Source of the DNA: Bacteroidota bacterium
Lineage (GTDB): Bacteria > Bacteroidota > Bacteroidia > Flavobacteriales > Flavobacteriaceae
Length of the DNA: 9,452 nt
Assembly (NCBI GenBank): GCA_021793535.1
Contig: JAJYSO010000037.1
Coordinates: 1-9,452 of the forward strand
Reading direction: 5' to 3'
Shown: piece by piece, positions 1 through 6,273 of the stretch
How the letters are laid out: every line of letters starts with the position of its first letter
Position numbering within the stretch: the stretch's first letter is position 1
Translations under genes and position numbers: made by a program
The notes under the pieces: model-generated
The model's input: only the letters and a program-made list of their open reading frames with translations
The model's database searches: none
Told to the model about the DNA's origin: nothing

Positions 1-494
1 ATCTGGGAATCTGTTGTTTTATCCCAACCTTCGGCTAAAAACTTTTTCAACTCTTCTTTTAAAGAAGGGTCTTCTCCCAGCATTAAATACACCTGGTCTG
101 CAGAAAAATAATCTCGGGTGTTCTGTGCATTCCTGATCCGATAACTTTCGAGGTGGATAGGGCGCAAAGAAGACACTTTTTCCTTTTCCATATTTCCTCT
201 ATAAACCAAATTGATCAGATTAGTTCTCAACCACAATTCCACTGCTTCAGGATTTTCGTTAAAACCTTCTATTTGATTACTTTCCTCCAGTTTTTGAAAA
301 AGTCGTGTCAGTTGATCCAATTCAAGATGACTGGATTTTCCTCTTCTCGCACGTTGCCTAGGTCTGATGCCATTATGGTTTAGCAACATATATAGATTCA
401 CCAAAGTATAATCTATATTTACAGCCTTTGCATCTGCGGTATATATTAATTCGTTTCTAAAAACGCTCTCTTTGCTGTTCAGTTTAATTGCCAT
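1..494 (-). CDS. Unrecognised protein, N-terminal part, cut by the left window edge
   Basis: The frame opens with ATG at 494-492 (MAIKLNSKESVFRNEL) and stays open for 164 codons to the window edge, so the gene is partial. The start is supported by its place just 2 nt after the TAG of the NERD/kinase gene (499-497), in line with the tight packing of the whole operon; there is no Shine-Dalgarno sequence. The visible part is soluble-looking: no signal peptide or membrane segment. It has a basic patch at residues 44-53 (RPRQRARRGK) and otherwise mostly helical, charged sequence ending in a Lys/Glu-rich helix (about 143-156). I do not recognise the family. It shows no HsdR N-terminal signature, Walker A, or nuclease motif in these residues. 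As the last visible member of a defence-like operon it is probably a functional partner of the upstream proteins, but that is inference from position only. The real length is unknown. Confidence 0.85.
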   Translation of the reverse strand, partial: MAIKLNSKESVFRNELIYTADAKAVNIDYTLVNLYMLLNHNGIRPRQRARRGKSSHLELDQLTRLFQKLEESNQIEGFNENPEAVELWLRTNLINLVYRGNMEKEKVSSLRPIHLESYRIRNAQNTRDYFSADQVYLMLGEDPSLKEELKKFLAEGWDKTTDSQ

Positions 495-496
495 AA

Positions 497-3400
497 CTAC
501 ACGGTCATTTTTTGGATGGATAATTTAGTATTCACCTTCCTGATTAAATAAAACTCTCTATTATCTGAAGTTACCACAACCTCATTATAATTTAGGTTCT
601 GCAATAAGTTTTTGAAAATGGTCAATTCCACAAACTTTCCTTTTAAGTCATTTAACGAAGGGCTGAAACCCTTTTTGATATAATACAGCATTTCATATAA
701 ATCCAACGAGATCGATAGCTGTACTCGCTTATGTTCTTTATGTCTAAAAATAAGACTGTCCGGTTCGTATTCTAAGTATTGAGTCAAATGAACTGTATTA
801 TTCACCATCAACTCAAAATCTTCAAGGGGGAAAAGTTTAAAAGATTTCCCTTTATAATCACGAACTTCATTTGAAGACAAGACTAAATTTTTATCAGACA
901 ATTCATTATTTGTGCTTCCCTCATTTAATGATACTGCTCTTGAAATTACTTGTTTCGTTTTTTCGCCAACCTTCGATTTTGATAAAATAGACACAAAGTC
1001 AAAGATTGATTTATAGGGAAGTCTTTGTAAATAAGAAGGTTTATCGGCTTCCTGAGCAGGGTTTTCTTCATCAGGGTTTTCTAATGACCACGTAATTTTG
1101 CCTTCAAAATAATGGTGCCTTACAAAAGATTTATGTTTTTCACGAATCGCTTTAATGATTCCTGGTGTTTGCTCTTGCGCGGTTACAAACTGCTTATGAG
1201 CATTAAACGTTTCCAAAAGATTCGTTTCTCTTTCTGCAAATGGCACAAAATCCTTTTGAAGGTGATTATTAAAAAACAGTTCACGATCAATATTCGGAAT
1301 AGCAACTTCTCCAATGTCTGTTTCTCGCAATAGCTTAATCAATCGGTCTTGATTTCCCGTGTCTTCAGCCAATGGGTTGGTTATATTAAAATAATAATAT
1401 TGCCAATACTTAACAGGGTCGGTTTGCTTTAATGCCTCTATTTTTGGGAGGTCCTCCAATGAAACATCGCGCGTAATGAGAAAAGAAATAAAAGAACGAA
1501 TATCACGCATTGTGATATGCAGTTCTCTCTTGAGGCTGACTGTTCTTAACAACCATTCCAAACGGTTAATGACCGTTTCTCCTGCCGCAGAATCATTGAG
1601 TGTATCTACATTATAGCGAATAAAACTATCTTTTGGCACGCGATCTTCCCATAAGCTCGGACGAGTAAGGGCTTTTACCTGTTGTTTAAATAGACTATCT
1701 GTATCGCCTTCGGAAGCCACAACAGAACGTAAATTTAAGTTTACAATCATCAATCCTTCTGGCAACTTGGTATGCCCTTCCTCATAGAAGTAATTCTCTA
1801 TTACACGTGCCAACTTCTTATGCTTCGTAGAAGTGGTTAGGAACTCAACCAATCGGCCTTCGTTAATGGCTATAATTCTACCCTCAGATGCTTTTTCATA
1901 ATTATCCAATCCTTCAAATGGATTAAAAAACTGCTCTAAAACTTCATTATTGGCTTTCTCTTCCTCGTCTTGAGAGCCATCATAATTGCTCTCATACGAT
2001 ATCCCATCAATACTAAACCTCGCTCCATTTTTATGCTCAAAATGTTCAAGATTCTTTTTGATGGCCGGTTCTCTTTCTATTCTTTTTATAAATGCCGTCT
2101 TCCCGTCTCCGGCATTTCCGGTAATGATAAGTAGCTTATATTTTGCCGATAAAATATCTGGTATTAACTTTTTATCCAGTTTTGTAGGAGTATAGGTCAA
2201 TTCATCAAAGTCACTTCCTTTTTCATTTACACGCGTACCAAAATTTCCATATTTAGACTGACTGTATAAGGAGTTAATATAATCTACAATATTCAAGCCT
2301 TCAATATCAACACGTTGACTCTTGATTTTTGACTTGTTTTTATCAAAAAGCTCTTTCAGGCTTTGATACACCCTCTCCACCGTACCATCTGTATAACGCT
2401 TGGCTCCACCTTGCCAGAAATAATCACTGACAATTATCTCGTCATTAATTTTAATATGAAGCTTTATTTTATCATCTAATTCAGGACGAAATCTTTTCAA
2501 ATTCTTCTTGAAACCTTCTAAGGTTTTCTTGATAGCTTCTCCTAAATCAAGATAGGTATTCATTGAATTATAAAGCTTAAACCTTGATCTTCCTTGAAGA
2601 ATAGAAATCTCGGTATGATAGGTTTTATTCCGTATGCTTACTTTATGATCCTTTTCTTCTTTTTCTGCAAGAAGATTTTCCTCAAGAGCTAATAACGCTT
2701 CCAGCATTTCTTTTGCATTCCGGAAACGCTTGTTTGGGTCCAATTCTATTGATTTAAGTAGAAAATCAGCAAATTCATCAGAAATCCGTTCTTCAAAATC
2801 CCTGGGGTTATTGGGTGCTCTACTTGCCACTGGCATTTTCGAAGGATGCCAAGGGTATTTCTTACAAATTAATTCATAGAGCGTAACGCCCAAGGCAAAA
2901 GTATCTGCTGATAGATTCCAATTGATTTTATGACCGTCAATAATATCCGGTGCTAAATACGGACTGGTCCCCACAAAGTTCTTATCCGTTTCATCGGCAG
3001 AAGCCACATTGAAGTCAATCAATACAAACCGTTCTCCTTTATCCCAGATAATATTTTGAGGCTTGATATCACGATGTAAAAGTGGTTTAGGCTTGGATTG
3101 CATTTCCACCAAAGCAGATAAGATCTCTTTACCTACCTGATAAACTTTATGGATGGGAAGTTTAACATCTGTATGAGGACCGTAATTTCTTAAGTTTTCA
3201 CCCTCCAATAATTCCATCAATGTATAAAACTGCCCATTACTGGTTTGCCCATTCCATTTAAAGGCAACAATATTGGGGTGATTTAACTCTGTCAAAGCCC
3301 GGTATTCGTCTATGACTGAGTTTAGCTGTACACTTTCATTAAACAGTTTGAGCGCAAAGAACTTGTTTTGAAATTTATGTTCTACCTCAAAAACCCTTGA

Positions 3401-4936
3401 ATAGCCTCCTTTCCCCAGTACCTTGTGGATGATATATTCGTCAACGGTATCTCCTTCTTTTAAATCTTGGAGTGATAAATCTCCCGACGGAATTTGATCT
3501 TCCTCGGTCTTCGAACTGGTTGATCGTTCTTCTTGGGTAGCCTCTTTGATAAAGTTTTGCAGCTCTTCGACGCTTCCAATTCTTGAGAATTCGTCAGTAA
3601 GAATTGTCTTCTTGCATACTTCATCCACCCATTCTGGGATATTTTGATTAAGTGAAGAAGGCCATAGTTTTTCCGGTAAGGAACCACCCATTTTATTGAG
3701 ATCATAAGGAGAACGGAAGGGTTCTTTATCGGTAAATAGCCAATAAATCAATACTCCTAACGAATAAATATCCGAAAGAGCCGAAGCATCTCCCACCGTC
3801 AACTCTAAAGGATGATAAGCGGTGGCATTTTGCTCATTTAAAGTGGGCATTACCGTATAACCCTGCTCGTTGTGATCTACAAAATAGGATTTTCCAAAAT
3901 TACCGAGATAAGCATAACCATTGATCAAATAGACGTTATTTGGGTTAATATCTCGATGAAATATTCCTTCTTTATGCGCTTGTTGTAACGCCACTAAAAG
4001 ATTTTCAATTATCCTTACTTTCTCTTTAAACGTATAGGTTTTTACTCGAGATTCTGCACGCAGTGTATTCTCTTCCAAATAATCAGAAATCTCATAGAAA
4101 AGATGGTTCTCCGGATCAGGCCGAAACTCAACATTGAGGATAAAGTTTTTGGATTTTAACCTGTTTAAAGCGGTATATTGATTTTTAATCTGCTCCTCCC
4201 GCTGACGTAATTCTTCCCTTGTCAGATTATTCACCTGCAAGGCATATTCTTTAACCCGTCTTTTTAGGGTTGAATTTCCTTTAGGTCGAACCAGATATTC
4301 TGCAAAGTTTTCTTCCTGCTCCAGGATTTTCAAAATCTCAAAGCCTTGAACTTCTCGCTTTTCATCAGGGCGTTTTCGAGATTGCTGCCCTGTAAGGAAT
4401 TTGACAATCTCTTGCTGAATACCCATTATATCATTGGCTGTTTTCCCCACATTATAGGGTTCGATAAGAAAGTCGATAAGATCTTCTGTAAGCTCAAAAG
4501 TCAGTTTTGCCGATTCCCCTGAAATTTGTGGAGGAAAACTATTTCCATAAGAAAGACTTACCAAACCTTGAACCCAAGCTTTACCCCAAACGGACTGCTG
4601 TGATTTTAAGGTAGAAGCTAAAATAGCTGATTTTTGACGATTGGTTTTATGTGGGTTCCGACGCTGATGATCGTTGAGATACCAGGTATGATCGTCTCCC
4701 TCAATATAGCCGTGCCAGTCTTTGTTTTCAATATTAAAAATGGCGTGTGGCGCAATAACCACCAAATCATATTCCCAAAATTGGGTGCGGTTGTTACGCG
4801 GATTGGTAGAAGCAATTTCCACATTGGGAATCAGATAATAATCATCCGGCAGTTTTACCTCCAAATAATCTAATAATCTCTTTTCACCGGCATTGACCAC
4901 CGATTCAAAATATAAGGGTTTTACTAATTTTGCCAT
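497..4936 (-). CDS. PglW-like NERD / tandem protein kinase / P-loop ATPase protein
   Basis: A 1479-residue, soluble-looking multidomain protein. A NERD nuclease-like domain (about 10-130) carries E18, D57 and E70-x-K72. A kinase-like domain (about 205-465) follows, with HRDINPNN at 327-334 and NFG at 346-348. A second, intact Hanks-type Ser/Thr kinase (about 500-750) has LGKGGYSRVF at 507-516, K530, HRDIKPQN at 621-628 and DFN at 641-643. A linker leads to a P-loop region with Walker A GNAGDGKT at 940-947, then about 300 residues without a domain I can name. NERD plus kinase is the architecture of PglW, the kinase of Pgl/BREX type 2. The ATG overlaps the hsdS end by 13 nt and the NERD domain begins within 10 residues, so the start is sound. 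Next to hsdM/hsdS and without a visible HsdR, it is the candidate effector or regulator of the locus. Substrate and true role are unknown; equivalence to PglW is a family-level inference. Confidence 0.9.
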   Translation of the reverse strand: MAKLVKPLYFESVVNAGEKRLLDYLEVKLPDDYYLIPNVEIASTNPRNNRTQFWEYDLVVIAPHAIFNIENKDWHGYIEGDDHTWYLNDHQRRNPHKTNRQKSAILASTLKSQQSVWGKAWVQGLVSLSYGNSFPPQISGESAKLTFELTEDLIDFLIEPYNVGKTANDIMGIQQEIVKFLTGQQSRKRPDEKREVQGFEILKILEQEENFAEYLVRPKGNSTLKRRVKEYALQVNNLTREELRQREEQIKNQYTALNRLKSKNFILNVEFRPDPENHLFYEISDYLEENTLRAESRVKTYTFKEKVRIIENLLVALQQAHKEGIFHRDINPNNVYLINGYAYLGNFGKSYFVDHNEQGYTVMPTLNEQNATAYHPLELTVGDASALSDIYSLGVLIYWLFTDKEPFRSPYDLNKMGGSLPEKLWPSSLNQNIPEWVDEVCKKTILTDEFSRIGSVEELQNFIKEATQEERSTSSKTEEDQIPSGDLSLQDLKEGDTVDEYIIHKVLGKGGYSRVFEVEHKFQNKFFALKLFNESVQLNSVIDEYRALTELNHPNIVAFKWNGQTSNGQFYTLMELLEGENLRNYGPHTDVKLPIHKVYQVGKEILSALVEMQSKPKPLLHRDIKPQNIIWDKGERFVLIDFNVASADETDKNFVGTSPYLAPDIIDGHKINWNLSADTFALGVTLYELICKKYPWHPSKMPVASRAPNNPRDFEERISDEFADFLLKSIELDPNKRFRNAKEMLEALLALEENLLAEKEEKDHKVSIRNKTYHTEISILQGRSRFKLYNSMNTYLDLGEAIKKTLEGFKKNLKRFRPELDDKIKLHIKINDEIIVSDYFWQGGAKRYTDGTVERVYQSLKELFDKNKSKIKSQRVDIEGLNIVDYINSLYSQSKYGNFGTRVNEKGSDFDELTYTPTKLDKKLIPDILSAKYKLLIITGNAGDGKTAFIKRIEREPAIKKNLEHFEHKNGARFSIDGISYESNYDGSQDEEEKANNEVLEQFFNPFEGLDNYEKASEGRIIAINEGRLVEFLTTSTKHKKLARVIENYFYEEGHTKLPEGLMIVNLNLRSVVASEGDTDSLFKQQVKALTRPSLWEDRVPKDSFIRYNVDTLNDSAAGETVINRLEWLLRTVSLKRELHITMRDIRSFISFLITRDVSLEDLPKIEALKQTDPVKYWQYYYFNITNPLAEDTGNQDRLIKLLRETDIGEVAIPNIDRELFFNNHLQKDFVPFAERETNLLETFNAHKQFVTAQEQTPGIIKAIREKHKSFVRHHYFEGKITWSLENPDEENPAQEADKPSYLQRLPYKSIFDFVSILSKSKVGEKTKQVISRAVSLNEGSTNNELSDKNLVLSSNEVRDYKGKSFKLFPLEDFELMVNNTVHLTQYLEYEPDSLIFRHKEHKRVQLSISLDLYEMLYYIKKGFSPSLNDLKGKFVELTIFKNLLQNLNYNEVVVTSDNREFYLIRKVNTKLSIQKMTV
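1397..2299 (-). other. P-loop ATPase-like region of the PglW-like protein
   Basis: Residues about 880-1180. A hydrophobic strand (LLIITG) leads into Walker A GNAGDGKT (940-947; bases 2096-2119). A strand ending in acidic residues, IIAINEG (1021-1027), is a candidate Walker B/sensor element, and a further strand, MIVNLNLRSVV (1063-1073), follows. Such an ATPase on the same chain as the kinases could act as a nucleotide-dependent switch or oligomerisation module. The Walker A is clear; the Walker B and the exact ATPase family are uncertain. Confidence 0.7.
2687..3439 (-). other. Second kinase domain, Hanks-type Ser/Thr kinase, catalytic residues intact
   Basis: Residues about 500-750. The set is canonical: glycine loop LGKGGYSRVF (507-516), ALK with K530, helix-C Glu about 544, HRDIKPQN (621-628), D641 in DFN, GTSPYLAPD in the activation/P+1 segment, SADTFALG with D678, and the C-lobe Arg at 737 (DPNKRF). 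The DFG Gly is Asn and APE is APD; both are tolerated in many active bacterial kinases. HRD followed by IKPxN indicates Ser/Thr rather than Tyr specificity. Confidence 0.9.
3542..4324 (-). other. First kinase-like domain (probable pseudokinase)
   Basis: Residues about 205-465. A glycine-rich loop is not recognisable. A lysine that could be the beta-3 lysine is K229 (RRVKEYAL). The catalytic loop is HRDINPNN (327-334): the Asp and Asn remain but the usual Lys is Asn331. The metal-binding DFG is NFG (346-348). The C-lobe signature SDIYSLG (388-394) is normal. Loss of the DFG Asp and loop Lys suggests weak or no phosphotransfer, with a likely allosteric or scaffold role. Inactivity is inferred. 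Confidence 0.75.
4547..4909 (-). other. NERD nuclease-related domain of the PglW-like protein
   Basis: Residues about 10-130 of the large protein. The pattern is G-E-x-x-L near the start (E18), D57 in a hydrophobic strand (EYDLVVIAP), then E70-N-K72 in FNIENKDWHG and a Trp at 85. This is the D...ExK arrangement of NERD domains, a branch of the PD-(D/E)xK nuclease fold. All presumed metal-binding residues are present, so DNA cleavage is possible; no activity can be shown from sequence alone. Confidence 0.8.
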
Positions 4937-6273
4937 AGATCAATTTCTTTTTCGATTAGGGAGATTGCCTGGTTTTCCTTCTTTATAGCCAAATCAATTT
5001 TATCAACGAATTGACTTACATTGTTCTCAATTGCTCGTTGTTTTTTATCAGTTAGTACAGGAACTTTTATTTCTCCAACATATCCTTCATTCAAGTGTAA
5101 AATAACAGAACCATAAGATCCAGATAACAATGAGCTTCTCCCTAAATCAGACTTAAGGAAAGCAAACAAATATTTATTTGTAAGACAGGATTCTTTAGAA
5201 GTTACAATTCTTATAGCATCTTCCGTAACGGCATAGTCATTCATACAAGGAAGAACAAAAACAGTATCTCCAAGTGTTCCACTTCGTGTAGTCAACAACC
5301 ACCCTTCCTTAACCAAAAAATCTTCGGCAACACTTTTGCTTATAAATTTTTCAGTTTTTGTAGGATCTGCCTTTTGCATTTCAGAAGTTGAGAGAAAAGG
5401 TACGCCATTATCAAGATAGTTTCTTTTGGAGCGTGGACCGATAAAAATGCCAGATGCCAATCTGGATATCGTGACAAATTCTATATTTTGCTCTTCAATA
5501 ATTTTCTCAACTTCATTAGAGATTATGTTATAACTGCCGTCAAACCTTTTATTACCATTATTTAAGGTTCCGATTGACACTTTATTTGAAACCGATTCTC
5601 CCGGAGTATAAGTCGTTTTCAGAAAGTCAAAATAAGATACTGCCTCTTCCAACAACCGATTCGCTTCTACTCGTAATGCCGCAGCATCGACAATCAATTG
5701 ATGGATTTTGGTTTGTTTTTCTTTTGAAAGGAGTGGGACTAAAGTCTTTTTAATACCTGGCGCCTCAATGTACCGGACTACAGATCCTGATGCATTTTTA
5801 TTTAACTGAGATCTGCCATATTTAGAGCTCATAAAAGCATAAACATAACCGTATAGATTATCTTGATTTACTTCAATTCTACAGACATTATTTGCGAAGC
5901 TGGTTCCATTTGTTAACTCATTAACCAATTTAGTATTACCTATGGTTCCAAATCCAGTTACAAGAATCTGATTGGTCTTAACAATGGTGTTTTTAGCCTC
6001 GGCTTGTTCTTTTAAAATATAAGTAGTGCTTCCTTCTAATAAATTAGTAACATCGCTACTTTGAAAATATTGAACCGCTCTTTCAGTCTTTTGACAAAAT
6101 TGCCTTTTAAAAATAGGAGGGTTCCAAACGTTTGCAATCTGCTCTAAACAAACTGTTTTGTCTCTATTGAACTCAAGTCTTCTACTATTTAGGGCATCTT
6201 CATTTAAAAAGTATCCAGCATTCAATCTTAAATCCTCATAAATTAAAGGTGATTTTATTTTATGTATTCTCAT
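4924..6273 (-). CDS. hsdS: Type I restriction-modification specificity subunit HsdS
   Basis: A 449-residue protein with the two-repeat layout of HsdS. Each half has a target-recognition domain followed by a helical coiled-coil spacer. Half one covers about 1-215 and half two about 240-449. The halves share the pattern of a buried strand (ILVTGFGTIGNTKLV; LLTTRSGTLGDTVFV), then YAFMSSKYGRSQL versus FAFLKSDLGRSSL, then VPLLS versus VPVLT leading into the spacer helix. HsdS places the methyltransferase on a bipartite DNA site; each TRD reads one half-site, and the two TRDs here are quite different. The length is normal and both halves are intact, so specificity should be functional. The ATG lies inside the hsdM stop (ATGA overlap). 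A GGGAG stretch 4 nt before it (6278-6282) could serve as a ribosome site but also encodes the end of HsdM. The target sequence cannot be read from the protein. Confidence 0.93.
   Translation of the reverse strand: MRIHKIKSPLIYEDLRLNAGYFLNEDALNSRRLEFNRDKTVCLEQIANVWNPPIFKRQFCQKTERAVQYFQSSDVTNLLEGSTTYILKEQAEAKNTIVKTNQILVTGFGTIGNTKLVNELTNGTSFANNVCRIEVNQDNLYGYVYAFMSSKYGRSQLNKNASGSVVRYIEAPGIKKTLVPLLSKEKQTKIHQLIVDAAALRVEANRLLEEAVSYFDFLKTTYTPGESVSNKVSIGTLNNGNKRFDGSYNIISNEVEKIIEEQNIEFVTISRLASGIFIGPRSKRNYLDNGVPFLSTSEMQKADPTKTEKFISKSVAEDFLVKEGWLLTTRSGTLGDTVFVLPCMNDYAVTEDAIRIVTSKESCLTNKYLFAFLKSDLGRSSLLSGSYGSVILHLNEGYVGEIKVPVLTDKKQRAIENNVSQFVDKIDLAIKKENQAISLIEKEIDLWQN

Noticed and set aside
153..383. Plus-strand open frame of 76 codons
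   Set aside because: It lies antisense within the left-edge gene, whose frame is open for 164 codons and abuts the kinase gene; the plus-strand product has no recognisable features.
1..494. Left-edge gene as HsdR
   Set aside because: HsdR would show an N-terminal PD-(D/E)xK region and later DEAD-box motifs; the 164 visible residues show neither an ExK nuclease pattern nor a Walker motif.
1112..2195. Two short plus-strand open frames (1112-1333 and 1986-2195)
   Set aside because: Both are antisense to the ATPase and C-terminal part of the 1479-residue protein, which has clear motifs; no ribosome site or family match.
3460..4873. Short open frames within the kinase gene (3460-3705 minus, 4618-4824 minus, 4634-4873 plus)
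   Set aside because: They are out-of-frame or antisense shadows of the NERD and kinase domains, whose motifs are intact in the long frame.
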